A stretch of DNA of 64,000 nucleotides from Bacteroidota bacterium (lineage in GTDB: Bacteria > Bacteroidota > Bacteroidia > JAFLBG01), in the NCBI GenBank assembly GCA_017303975.1, contig JAFLBG010000001.1:1-64000 (forward strand), in the 5' to 3' direction. This document shows positions 54,201 to 63,157 of this stretch, in pieces. The position numbers were made by a program, and so were the translations under genes. The notes under the pieces are model-generated. The model saw nothing but the letters and a program-made list of their open reading frames with translations. It had not been told where the DNA came from and did not search any database. Numbering within the stretch: position 1 is the stretch's first letter; each line of letters starts with the position of its first letter.

Positions 54201-55106
54201 TTAGCAATTTTCCGCAATAAGTTTATCAATACTTTTTACTACAAGAAAAGAATCTTTACTACTAAGGGCGTTAATGTGTGTGTCAGTACAACCTATTTTC
54301 TCAAATAGATTCGTTGCTTTTATTTTTTCGAGTGCATTGTTTGAAAAAAGCCCGTGCGTTGTAATTGCTATAATTTTATTTGCACCGGCTTGCTTATAAG
54401 CCCTTGCTGCATTAATTAAAGAGCCTCCGGTTCTAATCATGTCATCATAAATTACAACTGTTTTGTTATTTACATCAGCATTTATTGAAAGCACCTCTGT
54501 CTCTGTTCCACTGATTCTTTTTTTACTTATAAAACCAATATCTACGCTCATATCAGTAGCTAGCGATTCTACCCACTTTGCTCTACCTGCATCTGTACTG
54601 GCAAGTACAAAATCTGTTCCGGCAAGTTCTTTGCAAAGTTCTATTATTAAGGGTTTGCAGTAAACATGAATGGGCTTAACTGTAGTTTCAAAATAATGCG
54701 GTAGTCCTTCGGTGTGTAAATCGAACAATATTATTTTGTTACCGTTGTTGCAGGCAGGAATAGAAGAAAGTAGCAGCGCTCTTGTTTTAGCTGTTACTAC
54801 TTCTCCATACTTTATCGCTCTTTCCATGGTAGAATAGCCAAAGTAGGGAATAACAATAGTAAGTTCTGAACACCCATTTTGCGCTAGAGTACAGGCTAGG
54901 TCGTACAGTTCTAGTGTATCATTCTCGTTTATAGTGCCCCCAATTAAGACAACATTTCTTTTTTCTACAGGAGTTATTATTCTTTGGTAACGCTCTCCAT
55001 CAGGAAACAAAGTTGTTTCAACCGTTCCGCAATCTGCTTTTGTTGATGCAACCAATTGGTCTCGTAAATAAGAGTAGTTTTTTGTAGAGAAAAATAGTTT
55101 GTTCAT
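54201..55106 (-). CDS. Ribose-phosphate pyrophosphokinase (divergent)
   Basis: A 301-residue PRPP synthetase. FPDGERYQRI and RNVVLIGGT near the N terminus, the catalytic loop region PYFGYSTMERAIKYGE, DLHTEG and the PRPP-binding DDMIRTGGSLINAA are present, but the usual KR-rich catalytic loop is changed. It is a divergent form, end to end with the convergent long purF gene, which uses its product. It follows an NrtR-like gene by 12 bases. ATG at 55106 is chosen over GTG two codons earlier. Confidence 0.85.
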   Translation of the reverse strand: MNKLFFSTKNYSYLRDQLVASTKADCGTVETTLFPDGERYQRIITPVEKRNVVLIGGTINENDTLELYDLACTLAQNGCSELTIVIPYFGYSTMERAIKYGEVVTAKTRALLLSSIPACNNGNKIILFDLHTEGLPHYFETTVKPIHVYCKPLIIELCKELAGTDFVLASTDAGRAKWVESLATDMSVDIGFISKKRISGTETEVLSINADVNNKTVVIYDDMIRTGGSLINAARAYKQAGANKIIAITTHGLFSNNALEKIKATNLFEKIGCTDTHINALSSKDSFLVVKSIDKLIAENC

Positions 55107-55118
55107 CAACACAAGTTA

Positions 55119-55766
55119 TTAAATGGTTTTTTCTAATGCTTTCGGAGCTATTTTATAGTATTGTGCAGCACGATGGTTTACGTTTCTTTGTAGTTCTTTT
55201 AGCGGCTCTACAATTTTCTGGGAAATAATTTTTTTTCTGAAATTTCTTTTGTCGAATGTTTTATTGGATAGCACCTCTACCATATTTTGCATTTGAGAAA
55301 TGGTAAACCGCTTGGGCAATATAGCTGCTAAAAACAAAACACTATTTACGCGTGTTTTAATTTTATCATAAGAATCTTTAATAATTATTTTGTGGTCAAA
55401 ACCGAGCGTTGGAAGGTTTTTCAACGAGAACCATTTTTTATTTTCTGTGGAGATAGGTTCTATCTCCGGAATAATACATACGTAAGAAATAGAAACACTT
55501 CGCTCTTTTGGATTTCTTTTAACGCCTGCATAGGCAGCGAGTTGCGTTATATAAAAATTTTTTGCGCCTGTTTTTTCTTTTACTTCTTTTGATATTGTTT
55601 CTGTAGCGTCTTCTTTTAGTTTAAGAGGTGTTCCGATAATTGTCCAAAAATCTTTCGCTTCTTTTTTATTTAACAACACATAAAAATTGTTTTTATGATA
55701 AGTTAAGACAACACAATCAATAGTTACAAGTGCTCGTTCTTGTTTGTATGTATACTTTTTTGCCAT
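55119..55766 (-). CDS. NrtR-like regulator with degenerate Nudix domain
   Basis: A 215-residue protein. The N-terminal Nudix fold (VLLNKKEAKDFWTIIGTPLKLKEDATETISKEVKEKTGA) has a degraded Nudix box: the normal REVxEExG reads KEVKEKTG, so hydrolysis is unlikely. The C-terminal part (FTISQMQNMVEVLSNKTFDKRNFRKKIISQKIVEPL) matches the winged helix of NrtR-type repressors. It precedes the PRPP synthetase gene in the same direction. A sugar- or nucleotide-derived ligand controlling PRPP/NAD genes is inferred. Confidence 0.82.
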   Translation of the reverse strand: MAKKYTYKQERALVTIDCVVLTYHKNNFYVLLNKKEAKDFWTIIGTPLKLKEDATETISKEVKEKTGAKNFYITQLAAYAGVKRNPKERSVSISYVCIIPEIEPISTENKKWFSLKNLPTLGFDHKIIIKDSYDKIKTRVNSVLFLAAILPKRFTISQMQNMVEVLSNKTFDKRNFRKKIISQKIVEPLKELQRNVNHRAAQYYKIAPKALEKTI

Positions 55767-55831
55767 AGTGTAAAATTTACGTAAAGGTAGTATTTTATAG
55801 GAAAAGAAGTTAAATCCAATCCAATTATGTC

Positions 55832-55856
55832 ATTCTAGCTTTACGAGAAGTAGAAT
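55832..55856. repeat. Short intergenic inverted repeat
   Basis: ATTCTA (55832-55837) and TAGAAT (55851-55856) flank 13 bases in a GTCATTCTAGC...AGTAGAATCC context. It resembles the common Bacteroidota GTCATTCTG-type interspersed repeats. It lies in the 170-base gap upstream of the NrtR-like gene. Confidence 0.35.
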
Positions 55857-55936
55857 CCAAAACTTACCGCATAGACAGTAAATATATATTGATTAAGACT
55901 TCGGAAATCCTTGTATGAAAATAAAAACAAAGGAAA

Positions 55937-57106
55937 CTAGTTATTGGTAGCGTATTTATTTAATGCAATATCTAAATAGGAATATGCATCAGGGGAGTGA
56001 TCGTCTGTTTCTTTTCTTTTTGCTCTATCCCATCCTAGGCGCACCACGACTAGGTTTTCTGAAGGTACAACAAATACGTATTGTCCCAAAATTCCTCGTG
56101 CGTAAAAAATGTTCTTGGTTTTGTAATTCATAATCCACCAGGAATATCCATAGCAAGTGTTTTTTTCTCCACGTGTATTTACAAGATTGGCCGGCACAAC
56201 CGATTCACTAGCATATTGCTCCGATACAATTTGTTTATCATTCCATTTGCCTTTATGTAAATACAGCAATCCAATACGAGAAAAGTCTCGTGCGTTAGAA
56301 TTAAAACAACAATACGCTTTTTCGTTACCAGCATCGTCAATGTCCCACCAAGCGGTATTTTTGGCGTTAATAGGATTCCAAAGTTTTTGAGAGGCGTATT
56401 CATTCAAACTTAAGCCGGTCGCACTCTCCAAGATTATCCCCAACAGTTGGGTGTTACCACTTAAATAATTAAAAACCTTTCCGGGCTGCTCTGTAGCCTC
56501 ATAACCAAGCGTAAGTTTGTTAATGTCCTTTCCGTAATATGCTTTTGCTGGATAAGCAAGTGGATTTTTGTAGTGCTCATCAAACCCAATTCCAGAGCTC
56601 ATTGTAACCAAGTGCCGAATTGTAATTTGCTGCTTGACTCCAACTTTAAAACTCGGAATAAAATCAGCAACCGGTTGGTCGATATTTTTTATTTTACCTT
56701 CATTTATTGCAATACCAACAAGTATAGAAACAATTGTTTTTGCCATAGAAAACGAGTTGCTGCGAGAGTCTTCGCTGTATCCATCCCAATAATGTTCGTA
56801 AACCACCGAATCGTTCTTGATGACCAAAAAAGCTTCTGTTTTGTATTTCTCAATAATAGCAAGCTCTTCCGGAGTTAGTTCTTTTTTATTGTAAGACGAT
56901 GAATTGGGCAATGCGCGATAATTTTTCGCAACTACATCTGTGTGTTTAAAGTACTTATGATCTTCAATACCAGGTCCGGTGCGGCCTTTAAGGTAGGTGT
57001 ATGCAACTGCTCTATACACATGGTTGTTGTTGGTAAGCTGAATTAACAATGCTCCGCACAACAAAAACGATAATGTAATTAATACCCCTTTTTTTAACCT
57101 ATTCAT
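55937..57106 (-). CDS. Membrane-anchored serine hydrolase, class C beta-lactamase fold
   Basis: A 389-residue protein with an N-terminal hydrophobic segment (GVLITLSFLLCGALLIQL) that may be an anchor or an uncleaved signal. The SxxK motif is SMAK (Ser120, Lys123) and YLSGN (near residue 215) takes the YxN position. Later Gly-rich segments (GILGQYVFVVPSENL) replace KTG. It resembles 6-aminohexanoate-oligomer hydrolase/EstB-like proteins. It shares the fold with the protein at 29925-31121 but is not closely similar. Confidence 0.8.
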   Translation of the reverse strand: MNRLKKGVLITLSFLLCGALLIQLTNNNHVYRAVAYTYLKGRTGPGIEDHKYFKHTDVVAKNYRALPNSSSYNKKELTPEELAIIEKYKTEAFLVIKNDSVVYEHYWDGYSEDSRSNSFSMAKTIVSILVGIAINEGKIKNIDQPVADFIPSFKVGVKQQITIRHLVTMSSGIGFDEHYKNPLAYPAKAYYGKDINKLTLGYEATEQPGKVFNYLSGNTQLLGIILESATGLSLNEYASQKLWNPINAKNTAWWDIDDAGNEKAYCCFNSNARDFSRIGLLYLHKGKWNDKQIVSEQYASESVVPANLVNTRGEKNTCYGYSWWIMNYKTKNIFYARGILGQYVFVVPSENLVVVRLGWDRAKRKETDDHSPDAYSYLDIALNKYATNN

Positions 57107-57155
57107 AAAGCGCTATTACTTCTATTGCTTGTACGGTGTTTTTTAAAAAAGGATA

Positions 57156-58295
57156 CTATCCTAATGCCTTTTTTAAATCTTCTAATAAATCATCAATGTC
57201 TTCGATACCTACACTTAGTCGCAGTAATGAATCTACCACGCCCGATTTTTCTCTTTCTGCTTGTGGTATAGAGGCATGAGTCATAGTGGCTGGATGGCCA
57301 ATCAAACTTTCTACTCCACCTAAAGATTCTGCTAATGAAAACACCTCAGTGCTCGATGTAATCTTGAATGCTTCGTCTTTTGAATTTCCTTTCAGCGTAA
57401 ACGAAATCATACCACCAAAGTCTTTCATTTGTTTTTTTGCTATTGCATGGTTCGGATGGTCCGTAAATCCTGGCCAATACACCTTATCTACCTTGGGGTG
57501 TTGTTTCAAAAATTCGGCAACCTTTTTACCATTATAGCAATGGCGTTCCATGCGCACATGCAGTGTTTTTATTCCACGCAGTACTAAAAAACTATCCATT
57601 GGCCCCGGAGTTGCTCCACACGAGTTGTGTATAAACGCCAACTGCTCATATAGCTTATCATCATTTGTGCACGTTGCTCCCATTACTACATCGGAGTGTC
57701 CGCCTAAATATTTTGTTACGGAGTGCATAACAATGTCGGCACCTAGATTAAGCGGGTTTTGAAGGTAAGGAGAAGCAAAGGTGTTGTCAACAACCAAAAT
57801 CAGATTATTTTTTTTTGCAATCTCTGAACAAGCCGCTATATCAATAATTTTCATGGTTGGGTTGGTTGGTGTTTCCACCCAAAGCATTTTTGTGTTATTG
57901 TTTATGTAAGAGTTTATATTGCTTGCATCGTGCATGTTTACATAATGAAATTTTATTCCAAAAGGTCTGAACACCTTTTCAAACATGCGATACGAGCCTC
58001 CATATAAATCATCGGCTGCAATTACCTCATCACCCGGGCGCAATAATTTTATGATGGCATCGGAAGCCCCCATTCCGCTTGAGAAACACAAGCCATATTT
58101 TGCATTTTCAAGAGAAGCAATACATTTTTCTAATGCACTTCGTGTTGGGTTTTTACCGCGTGCGTAGGCGTATCCTTTGTGCTGACCCGGACTTGGTTGT
58201 ACATACGTAGATGTTTGGTAAATAGGAGTCATGATAGCTCCTGTTGTAGGATCTGGCTCTTGGCCTGCATGTATTGCTTTGGTTGCGAATTTCAT
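57156..58295 (-). CDS. Cystathionine gamma-synthase/lyase-type PLP enzyme
   Basis: A 379-residue PLP-dependent transsulfuration enzyme. ARGKNPTRSALE, SSGMGASDAI, ADDLYGGSYRMF and the PLP lysine Lys195 (SVTKYLGGHSD) are conserved, with NPTMKIID and the C-terminal SLGGVESLIGHPATMTHASIP. It converts homoserine-derived substrate and Cys to cystathionine, or cleaves cystathionine. The two activities cannot be separated by sequence alone. Confidence 0.92.
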   Translation of the reverse strand: MKFATKAIHAGQEPDPTTGAIMTPIYQTSTYVQPSPGQHKGYAYARGKNPTRSALEKCIASLENAKYGLCFSSGMGASDAIIKLLRPGDEVIAADDLYGGSYRMFEKVFRPFGIKFHYVNMHDASNINSYINNNTKMLWVETPTNPTMKIIDIAACSEIAKKNNLILVVDNTFASPYLQNPLNLGADIVMHSVTKYLGGHSDVVMGATCTNDDKLYEQLAFIHNSCGATPGPMDSFLVLRGIKTLHVRMERHCYNGKKVAEFLKQHPKVDKVYWPGFTDHPNHAIAKKQMKDFGGMISFTLKGNSKDEAFKITSSTEVFSLAESLGGVESLIGHPATMTHASIPQAEREKSGVVDSLLRLSVGIEDIDDLLEDLKKALG

Positions 58296-58304
58296 AAAAA
58301 GGTG

Positions 58305-58643
58305 TTATTTATATAATTCAAAAATAATAGTTGAGTCTTCTTTTTCAATAAAATGTTTAATACTTAAAAAGTTAGCGTTTAAAGTACTTATAATGTTTTG
58401 TGTGGATGTGTTTCCGGTACGAAAAAAAATAATTTTTGGTGATTGTTTTTTAAGTATTGCTAAATCTATAAAGTCGGAGTCAAAAGTAACGATAGTATAA
58501 TTATGTTGTTTCGCATAATACCAAATGTCAACATCTGATTTGTTTTCTAGGTATAATTCCTTTACCGAAGCGCTATTAGGAAATAGGCTCGAAATTGTTT
58601 TAACAACTCGAAAAGAAATGTTTTGATCAAACAGTAGCTTCAT
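58305..58643 (-). CDS. DUF5615 PIN-like toxin
   Basis: A 112-residue protein with the PIN-like pattern MKLLFDQNISFRVV and DVDIWYYAKQHNYTIVTFDSDFIDLA, typical of DUF5615. The conserved Asp residues suggest a metal-dependent nuclease. Its ATG overlaps the stop of the DUF433 gene (ATGA), the usual toxin-antitoxin arrangement. Activity is inferred from the family. Confidence 0.82.
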   Translation of the reverse strand: MKLLFDQNISFRVVKTISSLFPNSASVKELYLENKSDVDIWYYAKQHNYTIVTFDSDFIDLAILKKQSPKIIFFRTGNTSTQNIISTLNANFLSIKHFIEKEDSTIIFELYK

Positions 58644-58861
58644 GACGCAATATGCAGCTTGTGCTCTTTATCAGCGGCAAAAGCTAAGCAAGCTCTTATC
58701 TTTTCCTCATCTAATTCTGGAAAGTCTTCTACTATTTGTTGGATGTTCATTCCGGATGCCATCCAACCCAATACATCATAAACTGCAATACGAGTATTAA
58801 TAATGCAAGGTTTTCCGAATCGAATGGATGGAGTTATCGTTATATGATTATGGTAATTCAC
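58640..58861 (-). CDS. DUF433 antitoxin-like protein
   Basis: A 73-residue DUF433 protein: ITITPSIRFGKPCIINTRIAVYDVLGWMASGMNIQQIVEDFPELDEEKIRACLAFA, the standard pattern with a helix-turn-helix-like core. It is translated just upstream of the DUF5615 toxin gene and is its likely antitoxin. Confidence 0.85.
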   Translation of the reverse strand: MNYHNHITITPSIRFGKPCIINTRIAVYDVLGWMASGMNIQQIVEDFPELDEEKIRACLAFAADKEHKLHIAS

Positions 58862-58903
58862 GGTATAAAAGTACTCAAAAATATAAGAAATGTCAAAGAG
58901 CTA

Positions 58904-59827
58904 TCAGTTGCGTTGCTTTACTACATACAACGGTCTATTCCTAACGTTGGTGTTTATGCGTGATATATACTCTCCAATTATCCCCAAACAAATTAACTGA
59001 ATGCTACCGATAAACAATATAGCAAACAACAACAATAAAGCAGATGATGGATGTTGATTTGTTTCTAACCAATTAAAAAAAAGATAACCCAATAACACTA
59101 CCGATATTGTTAATAAGCACAAGCCTATATTAGAAGCTATTTTTAGTGGTGTGCTGGAAAAAGCCGTTATTCCATCAACAGCCATTGCCCACAATTTTTT
59201 GTACGTATAGGTTCCCTTTCCGGCATATCTGGGTTCTCTGTCAAACTCAACAAACGATTGGTTAAAACCAAGCCAAGCAATTTGTGCTCGTAGAAAGCGC
59301 TGCTGTTCGGGCATTTGTCTGAGCTGCTCAACAATACGTTTGTTTAGGATTCTAAAATCGCCTGTATCTATTGGTATTTCGAAAGGAATTATTTTTGAAA
59401 AAACTCTGTAAAAATATTTTGCAACTAGCTTTTTCAAAAAGCGCTCACCCTTTCTCTCTCTACGTTTTGCATACACTACATCAAAACCCTCATTTAATTT
59501 GTTATATAGCTCAGCTATTAATTCCGGTGGGTCTTGCAGGTCGGCATCTATTATAACCACCGAGTTTCCTAGTGCAGCATCAATGCCGGCAGATAACGCT
59601 ATTTGATGTCCGAAATTTCTACTTAAATCAATGTACTTTACGTTGTTGTCAATAGACGCAAAGCGTTTAATGAGTTCTATCGACTTATCTTTACTACCAT
59701 CATTCACAAACAGTAGCTCGTAATTCGAAGAGATTTTTTTTATACTTGCCGTAATACGAGTATAAGCTGCATCCAACACCAATTCTTCGTTGTGTACAGG
59801 AATAATGACTGAAATTTCTGGTTGCAT
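58904..59827 (-). CDS. Family 2 glycosyltransferase with C-terminal membrane helices
   Basis: A 307-residue GT-A enzyme with IPVHNEELVLDAAY, FVNDGSKDKSIELI, DADLQDPPELI and DTGDFRILNKR, all typical of polyprenyl-phosphate hexosyltransferases (DPM1/GtrB-like). Two membrane helices follow (IGLCLLTISVVLLGYLFF and LLLLFAILFIGSIQLICLG). It probably loads a sugar onto undecaprenyl phosphate for a GT-C enzyme. Two such membrane proteins are encoded divergently downstream. Confidence 0.9.
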   Translation of the reverse strand: MQPEISVIIPVHNEELVLDAAYTRITASIKKISSNYELLFVNDGSKDKSIELIKRFASIDNNVKYIDLSRNFGHQIALSAGIDAALGNSVVIIDADLQDPPELIAELYNKLNEGFDVVYAKRRERKGERFLKKLVAKYFYRVFSKIIPFEIPIDTGDFRILNKRIVEQLRQMPEQQRFLRAQIAWLGFNQSFVEFDREPRYAGKGTYTYKKLWAMAVDGITAFSSTPLKIASNIGLCLLTISVVLLGYLFFNWLETNQHPSSALLLLFAILFIGSIQLICLGIIGEYISRINTNVRNRPLYVVKQRN

Positions 59828-59884
59828 TAAATGTATTTGTTAAAATAAAAGACGTTGTAATTTTCTTTTACTTAATTTGTAGTA

Positions 59885-61774
59885 ATGTCTGCTAAAATAA
59901 AAATACTTTTTGTAGTCCTCTATTTTTCTATACTTTATTATTCGGGAAACATAGAGCTACTTAACCAACCACCGGTAGGCAGCCACACCTGGCGGCAAGC
60001 AGATTGTGCCTCGTTTGCAAAAATGTACTACGAGCACGGTATGAACTTTTTAGAACCCCGCGTACACAATTATTTGAGTAACGATGGGTATGCAGCCGGA
60101 GAATGCCCTTACTTGTACTACTTCATTGCTATACTCTATAAGCTTTTTGGGCAACATGATTTTATTTTTAGGGGAACAACCCTTTTTATTTTTTTTATTG
60201 GGTTGTACAATTTGTTTTTATTTACCTATCGGGTAACAAAAGATCAATTTGCAGCTCTGATTGTGCCGCTATTGCTTTATTCCATCCCGTACATTAATTT
60301 TTTTTCCGTTAGTTTTTTGCCCGATACTTCTGCGCTCAGCTTTACATTTGTTGGTTGGAATTTTTTATATAAATACCGGGAAACAGCTAAGAATAGAGAC
60401 ATTTGGATAGCAATGTTTTTTTTCTCACTCGGTATTTTATTAAAGGCAAATGCTGCGCTAAGCTTAATTGCTATTGCAGCGCTATTCTCTTTAGAAATGG
60501 TTGGCTGGGTTACGCTAAAAAAAGAGAACAGTTGGTTTAAAAGAATGGATGCAATACCCATATTATTCGCCTTCTTGCTGGCTGCGCTTTGGTACAGGTA
60601 TGCTATATACTACAACCAAAGCCATTTTGTTTCTTTTTTAGGAACAAGCACTTGGCCCGGTTGGCCTATTTGGGAATCAGAACACGAAAATTTTTTTCAT
60701 TCACTTAGAAGGTTGGTTCAGTTTACCAATATTTATTGGGGACCCGCACAATTCTTTTTATTTATCCTATTAAGCGTATATGTTTTTATAAACAATAAAG
60801 AGCTCTCTGTTTTTTTTAGGGGGGTGTATTTTCTTTTATTGATAGGTATTGCAGCCTTTGTATTTAATTTTTATGTAGGCGTAAGCGAGAATATTTATTA
60901 CACCATCAACCTTACCATACTACCCGTGTTCACATCTATTTTTTCGTTTCATATATTTAAAAAAACCAACTCAAAAATATACGAGAGTATATTGTTTAAG
61001 GGGCTGGTATTAGCAGTGTTTGTTTACTTTGTTTATGACATGCCAAAGCAGTGGCAAAAGCACAACCAACAGCCTGCAAAATGGAATTCGGCACTGTTTT
61101 ATGAGCCGGAGTTTTTGAAATTAGCCGACAGTGTATTGACTCCCAAAGACGCTAAAATTATTTGTATTCCGGATGTTACGCCAAACGCTACTCTTTACAA
61201 TATGAACAGGCAAGGTTGGACATCGTTTACATTCAAATCTTTTACAAAACAAATTATTGCCAGCTGTGCCTTGAATGGAGCAAAATACATTATTGTTGAT
61301 TCGGATAACCTGCAAAAAGATACAACACTGAAACATTCTCTAGGAAAAAAACTCGCTACGTATAAAAATGCATTTATTTACACCATAAATCCAATTAAAG
61401 GAAATAGAATAAAAACAAAAAGCAATGTTTATTTATTTTCAGATCCTGGTAAACAGAATAAAATAATTGCCGATAAAACTATTCCGGGATTATGGGAAAC
61501 ATTTTATATACATCAACTAGATAGCAACCACATTGCACTTGTTGATTATGGTGGAAACTATTGGTGTTCCGAACTAAACACAACAGAAAAGTTTATTACA
61601 GCATCCAAACAAAGAATTGCAGACTGGGAAACATTTGAAACCATAAACCACCCCGATGGATCTGTTTCCTTTAGAGCGGCAAACGGAAAATATTTATTGT
61701 TGCACCCGCAAACAAAAGAAATTAGAGCCACAAGCAAAACAATGAACGACTCAACTCTTTTTTTTATTGAATAG
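59885..61774 (+). CDS. GT39/ArnT-like membrane glycosyltransferase
   Basis: A 629-residue protein with about ten membrane helices. The first periplasmic loop has PPVGSHTWRQADCASFAKMYYEHG, a pattern seen in Bacteroidota GT39/ArnT-type glycosyltransferases that use lipid-linked sugars. The C-terminal region is soluble and beta-rich (residues about 440-629). It is divergent from the GtrB-like gene, which could provide its donor. Acceptor unknown. Confidence 0.65.
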   Translation: MSAKIKILFVVLYFSILYYSGNIELLNQPPVGSHTWRQADCASFAKMYYEHGMNFLEPRVHNYLSNDGYAAGECPYLYYFIAILYKLFGQHDFIFRGTTLFIFFIGLYNLFLFTYRVTKDQFAALIVPLLLYSIPYINFFSVSFLPDTSALSFTFVGWNFLYKYRETAKNRDIWIAMFFFSLGILLKANAALSLIAIAALFSLEMVGWVTLKKENSWFKRMDAIPILFAFLLAALWYRYAIYYNQSHFVSFLGTSTWPGWPIWESEHENFFHSLRRLVQFTNIYWGPAQFFLFILLSVYVFINNKELSVFFRGVYFLLLIGIAAFVFNFYVGVSENIYYTINLTILPVFTSIFSFHIFKKTNSKIYESILFKGLVLAVFVYFVYDMPKQWQKHNQQPAKWNSALFYEPEFLKLADSVLTPKDAKIICIPDVTPNATLYNMNRQGWTSFTFKSFTKQIIASCALNGAKYIIVDSDNLQKDTTLKHSLGKKLATYKNAFIYTINPIKGNRIKTKSNVYLFSDPGKQNKIIADKTIPGLWETFYIHQLDSNHIALVDYGGNYWCSELNTTEKFITASKQRIADWETFETINHPDGSVSFRAANGKYLLLHPQTKEIRATSKTMNDSTLFFIE

Positions 61775-61781
61775 CTAAAAG

Positions 61782-63137
61782 ATGCCTATGAAACCATCCT
61801 CCATAGCCATATTTATAGTTGTTATAGCTTGTGCAGTAATTGACATTAGTTTAAAAAACTGGCAAAAAGAGGAACGTGTTATAGAGCACGATATACATAG
61901 CTATTACGCATATCTTCCTGCCTATTTTATTTACGATGACATAGCGTTAAAAAAAAGCGACTATCGTTATGGCGACAATCAATACCGATTCTGGCCGGCA
62001 TATACCGCAGAGGGCGAAAAAGTAATTAAAATGACCATGGGCACTGCCATGTTGTATTCGCCATTTTTCTTTGCCGGGCATTTGTATGCAAAAAATTCAA
62101 CGTACGAGCCCAATGGATTCTCAGAGCCCTACAAAATAGCTCTTCTGCTAAGTGCATTGTTTTATTTGGGTTTGGGCTTATTGGTTACAAAAAAAATTTT
62201 AGAATTGTTTTGCTTTTCCGAAGCAGTAATCTCTCTTACCCTTTTGGTGTTGGGTTTGGGAACGGGCTTGTTGTGCTACTCCTCTCAATCTGCGCCAATG
62301 TCGCACGTATATAGTTTTTTTCTTTTTGCTGTTTTTATTTATTACAGTTGTAGGTGGCACGAAAATACATCTATAAAAAATGTGCTTATTATTGGTTTTT
62401 CGTTTGGTCTAATTTCTTTGGTAAGGCCATCTAATGGTGTGATTGCATTGTTTTTTATTCTATATAACGTAACAGATAGAAATTCGTTACTGCAAAAAAT
62501 TAAACTGTTTAAAAATTTTTGGTGGCAGCTTGTTTTAATTATTGTTTGTACAGCAATTGTTTGGGTGCCCCAAATAGCTTACTGGAAAAGTGTTACGGGT
62601 GATTATTATTATTATGCATACGGAAACGAAACGTTTTATTGGTTGAAACCTAAATTTTTGGATGTATTGTTTAGTTACCAAAAAGGATGGTTAGTATATA
62701 CACCACTTATGTTACTTGCTATTGGTGGTGTTTACTTTTTAAAGGATGAACTTAGAAAATTTAGATTAGGAATTATTCTTTTTCTTATTAGTAACACATA
62801 CATCATTTCTTGTTGGTGGTGTTGGTGGTACGGGGGCTGTTTAGGTCAAAGAAGTTTTATTGAAAGTTATGCATTACTAGCAATACCATTAGCCGCAATT
62901 ATTCATGTTATTCTCAAGCAAAAAAAGTATGTATCTATTTCTGCTGGTGTTGTTGTGGTGTTTTTTTGTTGGCTCAATATTTTTCAAACGTACCAGTTTG
63001 AGTTTAAATCGTTGCACCACGATGGAATGTCGAGGAAATTATATTTTAAGCAGTTTGGAAAGCTCGATAAAGTAGCCGATTTTGAACAGCATGTTCGTTG
63101 GCCCAATTACGAAGAAGCGCTTAAGGGAAATCGATAA
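61782..63137 (+). CDS. Polytopic membrane protein, GT-C-like
   Basis: A 451-residue protein with about ten hydrophobic helices. An acidic pair early in the first periplasmic loop (EHDIHSYYAYLPAYFIYDD) and the loop YRFWPAYTAEGEKVIKMTMGTAMLYSPFF suggest a GT-C glycosyltransferase. It follows the GT39-like gene after 7 bases, so both are probably expressed together. I cannot name a family or substrate. Confidence 0.5.
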   Translation: MPMKPSSIAIFIVVIACAVIDISLKNWQKEERVIEHDIHSYYAYLPAYFIYDDIALKKSDYRYGDNQYRFWPAYTAEGEKVIKMTMGTAMLYSPFFFAGHLYAKNSTYEPNGFSEPYKIALLLSALFYLGLGLLVTKKILELFCFSEAVISLTLLVLGLGTGLLCYSSQSAPMSHVYSFFLFAVFIYYSCRWHENTSIKNVLIIGFSFGLISLVRPSNGVIALFFILYNVTDRNSLLQKIKLFKNFWWQLVLIIVCTAIVWVPQIAYWKSVTGDYYYYAYGNETFYWLKPKFLDVLFSYQKGWLVYTPLMLLAIGGVYFLKDELRKFRLGIILFLISNTYIISCWWCWWYGGCLGQRSFIESYALLAIPLAAIIHVILKQKKYVSISAGVVVVFFCWLNIFQTYQFEFKSLHHDGMSRKLYFKQFGKLDKVADFEQHVRWPNYEEALKGNR

Positions 63138-63157
63138 ACCAAGTATATTTTCAGAGA

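Noticed and set aside
58296-58304. SAM or other riboswitch before the transsulfuration gene
   Set aside because: The gap of 9 bases to the toxin gene leaves no room for a leader. No conserved riboswitch core was seen elsewhere upstream.
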